Source of the DNA: an uncultured Bacteroidales bacterium
Lineage (GTDB): Bacteria; Bacteroidota; Bacteroidia; Bacteroidales; UBA932
DNA: 51,370 bases
NCBI GenBank assembly: GCA_944323785.1
Contig: CALUTU010000014.1
Location: forward strand, 1 to 51,370
Direction of reading: 5' to 3'
Positions 24,765 through 33,703 of the stretch are shown here, one piece after another (the stretch's first letter is position 1; each line of letters opens with the position of its first letter). Made by a program: the position numbers and the translations under genes. The notes beneath the pieces are model-generated. The model saw nothing but the letters and a program-made list of their open reading frames with translations. It did no database searches and was not told where the DNA came from.

Positions 24765-26468
24765 ATGAAATTATACGCCACAATCATATTTCAGGTCATA
24801 CTGCTGCTGTCATCCGGCATCGCCCCGGCACATGCTTCCGATAAGGATTCGGTCAGTGCGGCGGATTACTATATAGAAGGTGTACGCGAATACTGCGCAG
24901 GAAATTATGCCGAAGCCGGCAAGATGCTGTCCGAAAGCGTCAGGATCAATCCCGAAAACGACGCCGCATGGTACTACCTGGCCATGATCCGGCTCGGGGA
25001 AAACGACACAGACACGGCATTTGAGTATCTCGGCAAAGCCGCCAGTCTCTCTCCCGGGAACCAATGGTACAGGCTGACCACCGCCAGGCTGTACAGCGGC
25101 ATAGGAGAGTCCGACCGCGCCATAGATGCCTACAGCGCATTGATTGAGGACTACCCGGACAAAAGCAGTTACTATTATGAGCTGACCGATCTTCTGATGC
25201 GGAACAACAGACTGGACGAGGCTCTGGAAATCCTGGACCGGATCGACCGGATGCGCGGATACTCGGAGATCACCGGCAATGCCCGGTACGAGATACTTAT
25301 GGCGCAGAGCAAGTACGACGAGGCCCTGACTCAGGCTCTCAAGATGAATGAATATTCCCCGTCTCCCAGAACAGCCCTCATTCTCGGCGACCTCTACAAG
25401 ACCAGATACGATGATTCCACCGCCCTGCATTATTACCAAGAGGCTGTATCCATGGAACCTGACTACACCCCGGCATACTTCGGAATGGCGGAGATATACC
25501 GGGTCAAACGGGATTTCATCAATTTCTTCAAAAACATCGATCCGTTTCTGGCAGACCCGCAGATCAGCCCTCTGATGAAAACCAGCTATATGGAGGAAAT
25601 CATATTCCCCTCGGGGATGGTCCAGATATTCAGGCCTCAGGTAGACACCATGGTTGTAAGCACTCTGAATGCCCACCCTGCGGACACATCCGTTCTGACT
25701 ATGGCCGGAATGTACTTCATCGCCATCGACAGCACCGACAGAGGGATGGACATCCTGCACCGCAACATGGAACTTCATCCTGATATAGAATCTGTCCGCA
25801 TGACATATATGGGACAGCTCTACTATATGCAGGACTGGGATGCCCTGATTCCAGTAGCTGAAGAGACCCTGAGCCTGTTCCCGGACCACTTCACTCTCCG
25901 GGAACTCATAGCCATCGCCTATTGGCAGAAAGGAGACACCAGGTCAGCCATAGACATGTACCGCCAGATACTCAAAGCCGCACCGGACGACCATCCGGTT
26001 CTCCTCAACTGCTACGGATCGCTCGGCGACCTTTATCACGAGACAGGCGACCGACGCAAATCGTATTCATGCTACGAGAAAGGCCTTAAGATCGACGACA
26101 ATTACAGCCCCATCCTCAACAACTACGCCTACTATCTCAGCGAGGAGGGCCGTCAGCTGAAAAAAGCCCTGGAGATGAGCCGGAAGACCGTACTCAACGA
26201 GCCGGAGAATCCGACCTATCTGGATACCTACGGATGGTTGCTCTACCTGACCGGAGACTATAAGGAAGCCCGGAAGTATCTGGAAAAAGCCAAGATATAC
26301 GGAGGTGACTCAAGCGCCGTCATACTCGACCACTATGCGGAGACTCTGTTCGCACTGAAAGAATACAATCTGGCCTTCCTATACTGGGGCAATGCCGACA
26401 GGCTGGATCCGGATATGGGCCTGAGTGCTAAAATACAGGAGAGAAGGGAACAGATAAAGAAACAATGA
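24765..26468 (+). CDS. Exported tetratricopeptide-repeat protein (567 aa)
   Basis: A signal peptide (cleavage near AHAS, residue 24 or so) precedes at least ten TPR-like helical pairs. Several fit the 34-residue W-LG-Y-A-F-A-P pattern, for instance around 44-77, 400-440 (GSLGDLYHETGDRRKSYSCY) and 445-535. There is no catalytic domain. TPR proteins act as scaffolds; in the periplasm such proteins often help outer-membrane or cell-wall assembly. The gene overlaps the EnvC-like gene by 4 nt (ATGA), so the two products are made together and probably act together at the cell envelope. The specific partner is inference. Confidence 0.85.
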   Translation: MKLYATIIFQVILLLSSGIAPAHASDKDSVSAADYYIEGVREYCAGNYAEAGKMLSESVRINPENDAAWYYLAMIRLGENDTDTAFEYLGKAASLSPGNQWYRLTTARLYSGIGESDRAIDAYSALIEDYPDKSSYYYELTDLLMRNNRLDEALEILDRIDRMRGYSEITGNARYEILMAQSKYDEALTQALKMNEYSPSPRTALILGDLYKTRYDDSTALHYYQEAVSMEPDYTPAYFGMAEIYRVKRDFINFFKNIDPFLADPQISPLMKTSYMEEIIFPSGMVQIFRPQVDTMVVSTLNAHPADTSVLTMAGMYFIAIDSTDRGMDILHRNMELHPDIESVRMTYMGQLYYMQDWDALIPVAEETLSLFPDHFTLRELIAIAYWQKGDTRSAIDMYRQILKAAPDDHPVLLNCYGSLGDLYHETGDRRKSYSCYEKGLKIDDNYSPILNNYAYYLSEEGRQLKKALEMSRKTVLNEPENPTYLDTYGWLLYLTGDYKEARKYLEKAKIYGGDSSAVILDHYAETLFALKEYNLAFLYWGNADRLDPDMGLSAKIQERREQIKKQ

Positions 26469-27634
26469 AAAGACTGACGACCATATTGTTGCTTGTCCTT
26501 GCCGCAGTCCCTGTCCTCGCACAGGATGTCAGCCGGCAGAAAGAGCGCAAAAAGCAGATAGAGCAGGAAATCGCCCTTATCGACAAGCAGCTGGACGCCA
26601 ACACCAGCAAGCGTAAGGAAAGCCTCAACACTCTTATCCTGACGAGACAGAAACTCAACGCCAGAAAAAAACTGATAACTCAGCTGGACAGCGACATAGC
26701 CGGCTACAACAAGGACATAGCCGGGACAAACGCCCAGATAGACCGTCTGAATGCCAGACTGGACACGCTCAGGAAATACCACGCGGACCTGGTGCTCGGA
26801 GCCTACAAGACCCGGGACAACAAGATATGGTTCATGTATCTTCTTTCCAGCAAGGACATCAATCAGGGTCTGCGCAGATGGTCCTACCTGAAGAACATCT
26901 CCTCCTCAATCCGCAGACAGGCCACGCAGATCAGGGACACCGAATATGAGCTGCGTATGGAAACGGCCCGGCTGGAAGGCCTTAAGGCGGAATCCGTAGC
27001 CGCCCGGACTGAAAGAGAGCGGGAAAGAGAGACACTGACGGCCGAGGAGAAGAAGATGAACAGCATGGTCGTCCAGTTGACAAAAAATGAGAAATCCCTG
27101 AAAAAGGAACTCAAGCAGAAACAGAAGGAAGTGGAGCGGCTCAACAAGGAGATAGAGAGAATCCTGGCCGAGGCTGTCAGGCAGCAGAATTCAGGAGAAG
27201 GGCCGAAAGTGGATTACGCCCTGTCGGCCAAATTCGGAGAGAACAAGGGCAGGCTGCCGTGGCCCGTGCAGAACGGAGTGGTCATTCAGAAATTCGGACA
27301 GACCTACCATCCGGTCTTCAAGAATCTCAAAATGCCGTACAACAACGGCATCAACATATCGTCTCCCGCCGGCAGCAACGCCACCGCTGTCTTTGACGGA
27401 GTGGTCAAGCAGGTGCTGGTAATGCCCGGCTACGACCAGTGCGTCCTTGTCCAGCACGGCGAATACTTCACATTCTACTGCAAGCTCAGGCAGGTATTTG
27501 TCAAGAGCGGAGACAAACTGAGCACCGGAGACCGCATCGGACAGATCAGCACCAACGAGGACGGCAACGCCGAGCTCCACTTCCAGCTCTGGAAGGGCAC
27601 CGACAAGCAGAACCCCGAAACCTGGCTCCGATAA
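26465..27634 (+). CDS. EnvC-like protein: coiled coil and degenerate LytM (M23) domain
   Basis: A 389-residue periplasmic protein with a signal peptide (cleavage near VLAQ), a long coiled coil (about 22-250) and a C-terminal LytM domain (about 262-389). Active M23 enzymes have an H-x-G-x-D and an H-x-H zinc set. Here the first reads NNGIN (His and Asp replaced by Asn), while LHFQLW keeps only part of the last. Such domains do not cleave peptidoglycan; in EnvC they switch on amidases for daughter-cell separation. That role is inferred from this pattern and the coiled coil. It is cotranscribed with the TPR gene and ends 8 nt from the convergent kinase gene. Confidence 0.88.
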   Translation: MKRLTTILLLVLAAVPVLAQDVSRQKERKKQIEQEIALIDKQLDANTSKRKESLNTLILTRQKLNARKKLITQLDSDIAGYNKDIAGTNAQIDRLNARLDTLRKYHADLVLGAYKTRDNKIWFMYLLSSKDINQGLRRWSYLKNISSSIRRQATQIRDTEYELRMETARLEGLKAESVAARTERERERETLTAEEKKMNSMVVQLTKNEKSLKKELKQKQKEVERLNKEIERILAEAVRQQNSGEGPKVDYALSAKFGENKGRLPWPVQNGVVIQKFGQTYHPVFKNLKMPYNNGINISSPAGSNATAVFDGVVKQVLVMPGYDQCVLVQHGEYFTFYCKLRQVFVKSGDKLSTGDRIGQISTNEDGNAELHFQLWKGTDKQNPETWLR

Positions 27635-27642
27635 CCGGTCTG

Positions 27643-29340
27643 TCAATACTCGAATGTACTGCCGCCGATGAACTCGCGCATGACTGAAGTCGGGGGAATG
27701 CAGTCTATCTCGTCTGGGGTCAGAGGGGTGATGTAGGAGAGGAACTTGCGAAGGCGCACACTTTCGGCGTAGGCCTCCGACAGAGGCGGGATGCGCTCGA
27801 GCAGCGGCTCGGCATAGTAGCGCAGCAGGGGCAGTTCGAAGAGCAGGGCGGAATTGAACATCACGTCGGCGTTCTCCTGGAAGGGGAAGATGTTCTTCTC
27901 CTCACCGGCACGGACACTCTTCCAGCGCAGGATGGTCTCCTCGGGAGTGATGCCCCGGGTAAAATTGTCCCTTACCATGCGGCGCAGCAGGCGGTTGTCG
28001 GCTGTGGAGATGTAGTTGTTCTCGTCCACTGACAGGGAGGTAAGGGCAGAGGCGAAGACGCGGAAGACTTTCTCACCGTCAATATGCTTTGTCAGCTCGG
28101 GATTGAGGGCGTGGATGCCTTCCATGATCAGTATGTCCCCCTCTTTCATCCTCATCCTGCGGCCGTCAAAATGCCGCTCACCCTTCACGAAATCGTATTT
28201 GGGCAGCTCCACCTCCTTCTCGTCAAAGAGGTCATTGAGCTGAGCCCCGAGGAAGGGCAGGTCCAGGGCGTAGATACTTTCGAAGTCGTATTCTCCGTTT
28301 GCATCCCTGGGCGTCTTCTCCCGATTGAGGAAGTAGTCGTCCATCGCTATTACGAGCGGATTGAGCCCCAGTACCTTACACTGCAACGCTATGCGCTTTG
28401 AGGTGGTCGTCTTGCCGCTGCTGGACGGGCCGGCTATGAGGACCAGCTTTACTTTGTCGCGCCTGTCATGGATCATGTCGGCAATCTTGACGTATTTCCT
28501 CTCGTGCAGGGACTCGGCTACGGCAATCAGTTCCCTGGCCTGGCCTTTCTTGACGGACTCGTTGACCGAGCCGATGCCGTGGGCTCCGAGGATGGAGCAC
28601 CATTCAGAGTTTTCCTTGAACACCGCGCTGAGCTTGTCCTGGTATTTATAGGGAGATATTACCGACGGGTCGCTGGCCGATGGAGCCTGAAGACAGAATC
28701 CCTCACCATAGGGAATGAGGTCAAATACGTCGATCTGCCCCGTGCGCTCCAGCAGCGGGCCGTAGAAAGTGTCGGCATAGCCGTCCAGCAGGTATACCGA
28801 GACAAAGAATTTCTCCATGTCCGCTACGAGAGCGGCTTTCTCACTGCGCCCGTTCCTGCGGAACAGGGCGGCGGCCTCGTCATTGGTCATCTTGGTCTTT
28901 TCGAACGGCAGGTCGGCCCGGATAAGCTCTTCCATCCGTTTTCTCAATGTCCCGACCTTGTCGGCTCCTGCCGGTTCCGTAACGAAAGCATCATTACCTA
29001 CTGGCCTGCGCAGTTCGCCATAAAGGCCGTTGGGCAGGGTATAGTCCAGAAACAGCTGCAGGTCGGGGAACATGTCCACGGCAGCTTTCTGCAGCACGAA
29101 TGACAGGGATCTGGAATAGGTCCTGCGTCCGTCCGGATGAGTGCAGTCCAGAAACTTTATGGTGTGCGGAGTGTATATAGGAAAGGTCAGTTCCTTCAGC
29201 ATATTGTCCACCAGTGCGGCCACTACCGGATATCCGCATCCGGTGTCTATTTTCCGGGAAAGTTCACCTACGGTCATCCCGGGTTCGCAGTCATAAAAGC
29301 CCTGCAGGCTGTCGCAGTATACCGTAATCATATCTTTCAT
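27643..29340 (-). CDS. Uridine kinase-like nucleoside kinase with TGS/ThrRS-like N terminus
   Basis: A 565-residue protein. Residues 1-65 look like a TGS domain and 70-230 like the threonyl-tRNA-synthetase second additional domain. The C-terminal half is a P-loop kinase of the uridine kinase/phosphoribulokinase class, with Walker A GPSSSGKTT (about 302-310), AMDDYFLNRE (about 331-340) and EGIHALNP (about 406-413). The family is widespread in Bacteroidota and usually annotated as nucleoside kinase; the exact substrate is not established by the sequence. Its ATG touches the stop codon of the higA gene upstream, and no separate promoter fits in between, so it is probably transcribed with the toxin-antitoxin pair. 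Confidence 0.88.
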   Translation of the reverse strand: MKDMITVYCDSLQGFYDCEPGMTVGELSRKIDTGCGYPVVAALVDNMLKELTFPIYTPHTIKFLDCTHPDGRRTYSRSLSFVLQKAAVDMFPDLQLFLDYTLPNGLYGELRRPVGNDAFVTEPAGADKVGTLRKRMEELIRADLPFEKTKMTNDEAAALFRRNGRSEKAALVADMEKFFVSVYLLDGYADTFYGPLLERTGQIDVFDLIPYGEGFCLQAPSASDPSVISPYKYQDKLSAVFKENSEWCSILGAHGIGSVNESVKKGQARELIAVAESLHERKYVKIADMIHDRRDKVKLVLIAGPSSSGKTTTSKRIALQCKVLGLNPLVIAMDDYFLNREKTPRDANGEYDFESIYALDLPFLGAQLNDLFDEKEVELPKYDFVKGERHFDGRRMRMKEGDILIMEGIHALNPELTKHIDGEKVFRVFASALTSLSVDENNYISTADNRLLRRMVRDNFTRGITPEETILRWKSVRAGEEKNIFPFQENADVMFNSALLFELPLLRYYAEPLLERIPPLSEAYAESVRLRKFLSYITPLTPDEIDCIPPTSVMREFIGGSTFEY

Positions 29341-29670
29341 TTACCATAAAATTACTTTGCCGGCCATTCCCAGGTCCAGAACAGCCGTTGAAATACCAAG
29401 GGCTTTGAATACCCTGCTCATAGTTGGAATGGTTATGCTGTATCCATGCTCCAGGCGGGAGATCTGAGATTTTTTGACGCCTAGACGTTCTCCCAGTTCC
29501 TCTTGTGTGAGATGTTGCTCTAGACGGGCTTTTTTAATCGCCTCTCCTATACGGTAGGCATGCAGTGACTCATCCACGTCAGCTTCGAACTTATCTCTGG
29601 CAGGAGTCCCTTTCTTGCCGTAAAACCCGTCAAGTACATCCTCAAAGGGTGTAAGATTTACCTGTGTCAT
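29341..29670 (-). CDS. higA: XRE-family antitoxin (HigA-like)
   Basis: A 109-residue DNA-binding protein. The HTH lies at about 50-90, with LTQEELGERLGVKKSQISRL as the helix-turn-helix, preceded by a poorly structured N terminus. It follows the toxin gene by 3 nt, the toxin-first order of HigBA modules. HigA proteins bind the toxin and repress their own promoter. The gene is more AT-rich than its neighbours uvrA and the kinase, which suggests acquisition. Confidence 0.85.
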   Translation of the reverse strand: MTQVNLTPFEDVLDGFYGKKGTPARDKFEADVDESLHAYRIGEAIKKARLEQHLTQEELGERLGVKKSQISRLEHGYSITIPTMSRVFKALGISTAVLDLGMAGKVILW

Positions 29671-29673
29671 GAC

Positions 29674-30015
29674 TTATCTCTGTTTATTGTTAAAATATTT
29701 TTTCCTTATTGCTTCTGCTTTTGCAATTTCCTTTAATGGAGTTTTCTGTGTTTTCTTTACTATCCCATGAGTAACTATCACCAGCGTCTCCTCATCTGAG
29801 TCCCAAAATGAAAACAGGCGGTATGAGATTCTTCTGTGTTCCGCGCGGAATTCCCATATTTCACTGTTCTGAAGTTTCTTGAAAGTTTCCGTATTCCGTT
29901 CACCCTTAGCTGCCCGACTGATATTGCCGTTCATCTTGTCCCGTGCCTGTGCAGGCATTGAACTGAGAAAATCCACCGCCTCATCTGTCAGCATGACTCT
30001 AAACACATATTCCAT
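29674..30015 (-). CDS. higB: RelE/HigB-type toxin
   Basis: A 113-residue protein with the RelE/ParE-like fold: FSSMPAQARDKMNGNI helix, WEFRAEHRRISYRLF strands (about 54-68, with the basic residues typical of phage-derived Gp49-like HigB toxins), then a strand and a charged C-terminal tail. RelE-type toxins cleave mRNA on the ribosome. The Arg residues in EFRAEHRRISYR are the likely catalytic and RNA-binding set. It is the first gene of the pair, with an AT-rich promoter region upstream. Confidence 0.85.
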   Translation of the reverse strand: MEYVFRVMLTDEAVDFLSSMPAQARDKMNGNISRAAKGERNTETFKKLQNSEIWEFRAEHRRISYRLFSFWDSDEETLVIVTHGIVKKTQKTPLKEIAKAEAIRKKYFNNKQR

Positions 30016-30038
30016 AACCGCATCTCTATTCCACGATG

Positions 30039-30071
30039 CGAATATAACAAAAGTTTCGCAAATATGAAACT
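30039..30071 (-). promoter_or_regulatory. Putative higBA promoter and operator
   Basis: TTTC, 19 nt, then TATATTCG (30039-30046, minus strand) is a fair match to TTTG-N19-TAnnTTTG. AGTTTC (30052-30057) and GAAACT (30066-30071) form a palindrome with an 8-bp spacer that overlaps the -33 position, where HigA would be expected to bind. The palindrome touches the uvrA stop codon. Confidence 0.4.
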
Positions 30072-32931
30072 ATTTTTTAAGGTTCAAGAGGGGGCGGAGG
30101 TAGGGGCCGGTGACGGAGGCGGGGTCAGAGGTGACCTGTTCGGGAGTGCCCTGTGAGACGATACGGCCTCCGTCGCGGCCTCCAGCCGGACCCATGTCGA
30201 AAAGGTAGTCCACGGACTTGAGCACATCGAGGTTGTGCTCGATGATGATGACCGTATTGCCTCCCTCGGCCAGTCTCTGAAGCACGTCCAGCAGCACGGC
30301 GATGTCCTCCGAATGCAGTCCCGTGGTCGGCTCATCGAGGATGTACAGGGTGCGTCCTGTCTCCTGGCGCGAGAGCTCGGCGGCCAGCTTGACCCTCTGG
30401 TTCTCTCCGCCACTGAGAGTCAGCGAGGATTGGCCCAGACGGATGTAGCCCAGTCCCACGTCCTCAAGGGTCTTGAGCTTGCGGGCTATGGACGGCACGG
30501 GGGCGAAGAACTCCACGGCCTGGGAGATGGTCATCTCCAGCACGTCGTTGATGCTCTTTCCTTTGTATTTGACCGCAAGGACATCCGGGTTGAACCGCTT
30601 GCCGTGACACTCCTTGCAAGTGACCGTAACCGATGGCAGGAAGTTCATCTCTATGACCTCCACCCCGGCTCCCTTGCAGGCCTCGCAGCGACCGCCCTTG
30701 ACGTTGAAGGAAAACTTGTTGGACTTGAATCCACGTATCTTTGCATCGGGAGTCTCGGCGAACAGGCTGCGTATGGGCGTGAGCACACCGGTGTAGGTGG
30801 CCGGGTTGGAGCGCGGGGAGCGTCCCACCGGAGACTGGTCTATCTCCACGAGTTTGTCTATGTTGTCCAGCCCTTCCAGAGAAGTGTAAGGCAGCACATT
30901 GTATTTGGAGCGGTAGAGCCTGTTGCTGATTACCGGCATGAGGGTGTCGTTGATAAGAGACGACTTGCCGCTGCCGCTGACTCCGCTTATGCCCACGATA
31001 CAGCCCAGCGGTATGCGTATATCGACATCCTTCAGGTTGTTGCCCGAAGCTCCCTTCAGCTCTATGAACTTGCCGTTGCCGGGTCGGCGGTATGCCGGAA
31101 CAGCTATCTGCCGCGAGCCTTTCAGATACTCGAAGGTGTATCCGCCCTCGCTTTCCCGGTCTATGACGGGAAGATTTTCCGGCAGTCTGTATGCCGGCTC
31201 CAGTTTGAGCTGAGGCGGTCCGGAGAACAGCACCTCTCCTCCTTTCTCTCCTGCGCCCGGTCCGATATCCACTATCCAGTCCGCGTTGCGCATCATCTCC
31301 TCGTCATGTTCCACGACCATGACCGTGTTGCCCTCGTCGCGCAGCCGTTTGAGGGAGTTGATAAGCTTTATGTTGTCGCTCTGGTGCAGGCCGATACTGG
31401 GCTCGTCCAGGATATACAGCACATTGACCAGCTTCGAGCCGATCTGGGTGGCCAGTCGGATGCGCTGGCTCTCGCCGCCGCTGAGCGACATAGTGCTGCG
31501 GCTCAGCGAGAGATAGGACAGACCGACATCCACCAGGAAACCTATCCGTTCCCGGAGTTCCTTGACGATATCAGCCGCCACCGCCTGCCCTCTCGGATCA
31601 AGCTTGTCCTTCAGACCGCCCACCCAGTCGTACAGTACGTTCACATCCATGTCGGAGACCTCGGTGATATCGAGACCGCCTATCTTGAAACACAGCGATT
31701 CTTTCCGAAGACGCTTGCCGTGACATTCAGGGCATACGGCATCGGTGGAGTATCTGCGGGCCATGGTATTGTCTTCATCCTCCCCGTCCCTGTCCAGCCT
31801 GGAGAGCAGTCCCGGGAAAGCCACCATCTCGGACAGCCCTCCGTGGGTGTCTACCCTTACGAGATCCTCCGAACCGTTGAGGATGATATTCACATTTTCC
31901 TCCGATATGTCCTTTATCGGCTCATACAGGGAGAATCCGTATTTGCGGGCCACCGCTTCCAGGATTGTGAATACGGCATTGTCGCGTTTCTTGCCCAGCG
32001 GAGCGATGCCTCCGTCGGCGATTGAGAGCGAGGAGTCCGGCACGATCTTGGCCATATCGACCTCCCGTATGGTACCGAGTCCATTGCATACGGGGCAGGC
32101 TCCGGCCGGGGAGTTGAATGAGAATGTATGGGGTGCAGGCTCGGGAAAGGATATGCCGCTGTCGGGGCAGATGAAGTGCTTGCTGAAATGACGTACCTCT
32201 CCTGTGTCGGGATCCAGAATCATCAGCGAGCCCTTGCCCTGAGTCAGGGCGGACATCACCGAGTTGCGTATGCGCTTTCCGTCCTCTTCCTTGGGCACGA
32301 CCCGGTCTATCACCACCTCTATGAAATGTACCTTGTAGCGGTCCACTCCGGAGGCCATGTCCCCCAGCTGACGTATCTCCCCGTCTATCCGGACCGAGGA
32401 GAATCCCTTTTTCAGCAGGCTGTCGAAGAGTTCACGGTAGTGGCCTTTGCGGCCTTTTACAAGCGGGGCCAGGATGATGCACTTCCGCCCGTTGTATTCT
32501 TTCATGATGAGATCCACGATGCCGGAGTCGGTGTATCTGACCATCGGCTTGCCGGTTACGGGCGAATAGGCCGTGGAGGCCCTGGCGTAGAGCAGTCTGA
32601 GGAAATCCGAAATCTCGGTTATGGTGCCCACTGTGGAGCGGGGATTGCGGTTGGTGCTCTTCTGCTCAATGGCGATGGTGGGGCTGAGACCGTCGATGCT
32701 CTCCACCTCGGGCCGCTCCATCACACCGATGTAGTGCCGGGCGTAGGCGGACAGGGTGTCCATATAGCGCCGGCGGGCCTCGGCGTAGATGGTGTCGAAG
32801 GCCAGTGAGGACTTGCCGCTGCCGCTCAGGCCGGTGACCACTACGAGGGCATGCCGCGGTATCCTGAGCGATATTCCCTTGAGGTTGTGGACCGAGGCCT
32901 TGCAGATGTCTATGTACTCACTGTCCTGCAT
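30070..32931 (-). CDS. uvrA: Excinuclease ABC subunit UvrA
   Basis: UvrA is the damage-sensing ATPase of nucleotide excision repair and acts as a dimer with UvrB. The 953-residue protein has two ABC ATPase modules. Walker A loops are GLSGSGKSS (about 34-42) and GVSGSGKSS (about 637-645); signatures are LSGGESQR (about 487-494) and LSGGENQR (about 829-836). Zinc-finger Cys pairs are visible (CPVCNGLG near 280; CEACKGAG and CKECHGKR near 740-770). Length is normal. It is 4 nt downstream of the MBL hydrolase gene and probably cotranscribed. Confidence 0.97.
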   Translation of the reverse strand: MQDSEYIDICKASVHNLKGISLRIPRHALVVVTGLSGSGKSSLAFDTIYAEARRRYMDTLSAYARHYIGVMERPEVESIDGLSPTIAIEQKSTNRNPRSTVGTITEISDFLRLLYARASTAYSPVTGKPMVRYTDSGIVDLIMKEYNGRKCIILAPLVKGRKGHYRELFDSLLKKGFSSVRIDGEIRQLGDMASGVDRYKVHFIEVVIDRVVPKEEDGKRIRNSVMSALTQGKGSLMILDPDTGEVRHFSKHFICPDSGISFPEPAPHTFSFNSPAGACPVCNGLGTIREVDMAKIVPDSSLSIADGGIAPLGKKRDNAVFTILEAVARKYGFSLYEPIKDISEENVNIILNGSEDLVRVDTHGGLSEMVAFPGLLSRLDRDGEDEDNTMARRYSTDAVCPECHGKRLRKESLCFKIGGLDITEVSDMDVNVLYDWVGGLKDKLDPRGQAVAADIVKELRERIGFLVDVGLSYLSLSRSTMSLSGGESQRIRLATQIGSKLVNVLYILDEPSIGLHQSDNIKLINSLKRLRDEGNTVMVVEHDEEMMRNADWIVDIGPGAGEKGGEVLFSGPPQLKLEPAYRLPENLPVIDRESEGGYTFEYLKGSRQIAVPAYRRPGNGKFIELKGASGNNLKDVDIRIPLGCIVGISGVSGSGKSSLINDTLMPVISNRLYRSKYNVLPYTSLEGLDNIDKLVEIDQSPVGRSPRSNPATYTGVLTPIRSLFAETPDAKIRGFKSNKFSFNVKGGRCEACKGAGVEVIEMNFLPSVTVTCKECHGKRFNPDVLAVKYKGKSINDVLEMTISQAVEFFAPVPSIARKLKTLEDVGLGYIRLGQSSLTLSGGENQRVKLAAELSRQETGRTLYILDEPTTGLHSEDIAVLLDVLQRLAEGGNTVIIIEHNLDVLKSVDYLFDMGPAGGRDGGRIVSQGTPEQVTSDPASVTGPYLRPLLNLKK

Positions 32932-32935
32932 CGCG

Positions 32936-33625
32936 CTATGCGTTCTGAGTCTCCGCCGGAGTCTGCTGCCGGTCTATCTCCCTGGCTATGATGTCTTCCA
33001 GGAAGGGATTGGTCATCTTCTCGCGTCCGATATCGGTAGCGGGGCCGTGCCCTGGATATACTACGGTATCGGCGGGCAGGGGCAGCACCTTGGTCCGGAT
33101 GCTCTCACTGAGTTTGTCAAAATCTCCGGCCGGCAGGTCCGTCCGGCCTATGCTGCCGCAGAACAAAGTGTCGCCTGTGAACACATAGCCGCCCTGCTCG
33201 TCATAAAGCAGGACTCCGCCTTCCGTATGGCCAGGTGACTCCAGCACTTTCAGCTGTATCGAGCCTACGTTGATGATGTCGCCGTCCTTCATGTCCCTAA
33301 GGTCCTCGGAGGGCTGTTCGAACTCATAGCCGAAATAGCTGCCGTATGAGCTTGCCCGTCTTATCTGGGGGATGTCGGCTGCGGCGATGTATGTGGGTAT
33401 GTTCCACTTCGAGGCCACGAAGGCATTGCCCATCACGTGGTCGAAATGGCCGTGGGTCTGGAGTATCATCCGGGGATGCAGATGCTTCTCCTCAATAAAC
33501 TTCACCAGTCTGTCCTTCTCCGACTGCTTGATGCAGCCCGGGTCTATTATAGCGCACTCGCCAGCCTCGTCGTAGAGCACATAGCAGCAGGTGCGCAGGT
33601 CGTTGAAATAAAAAGTCTGAATCAT
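32936..33625 (-). CDS. MBL-fold (glyoxalase II-like) hydrolase
   Basis: A 229-residue metallo-beta-lactamase-fold enzyme. Metal-binding motifs are complete: THGHFDH (about 58-64), PGHTEGG (about 131-137), GDTLFCGSIGRTDLP (about 151-165) and PGHGPATDIG (about 191-200). This set resembles the small glyoxalase II-like hydrolases that cleave thioesters, but the substrate is not determined. It is the first gene of an operon with uvrA, divergent from the PD-(D/E)XK gene. A -7 box 4 nt before the ATG suggests a leaderless message. Confidence 0.9.
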   Translation of the reverse strand: MIQTFYFNDLRTCCYVLYDEAGECAIIDPGCIKQSEKDRLVKFIEEKHLHPRMILQTHGHFDHVMGNAFVASKWNIPTYIAAADIPQIRRASSYGSYFGYEFEQPSEDLRDMKDGDIINVGSIQLKVLESPGHTEGGVLLYDEQGGYVFTGDTLFCGSIGRTDLPAGDFDKLSESIRTKVLPLPADTVVYPGHGPATDIGREKMTNPFLEDIIAREIDRQQTPAETQNA

Positions 33626-33629
33626 ATAG

Positions 33630-33637
33630 CAAAAATA
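33630..33637 (-). promoter_or_regulatory. -7 promoter box of the MBL hydrolase-uvrA operon
   Basis: TATTTTTG on the minus strand, 4 nt before the ATG at 33625. Transcription would start inside or at the start codon. Confidence 0.5.
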
Positions 33638-33668
33638 GCAAGATTTACCGAATCTCGGCTATTTTAAC

Positions 33669-33676
33669 TAAATTTG
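33669..33676 (+). promoter_or_regulatory. -7 promoter box of the PD-(D/E)XK gene
   Basis: TAAATTTG, a perfect TAnnTTTG. It excludes the TTG at 33674 as a start and leaves ATG 33698 or 33704. Confidence 0.45.
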
Positions 33677-33703
33677 AAGTCGGAAACGAAAACATGCATG
33701 ACC

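Noticed and set aside
30235-32025. 596-residue open frame opposite uvrA
   Set aside because: Shadow of uvrA, without domains.
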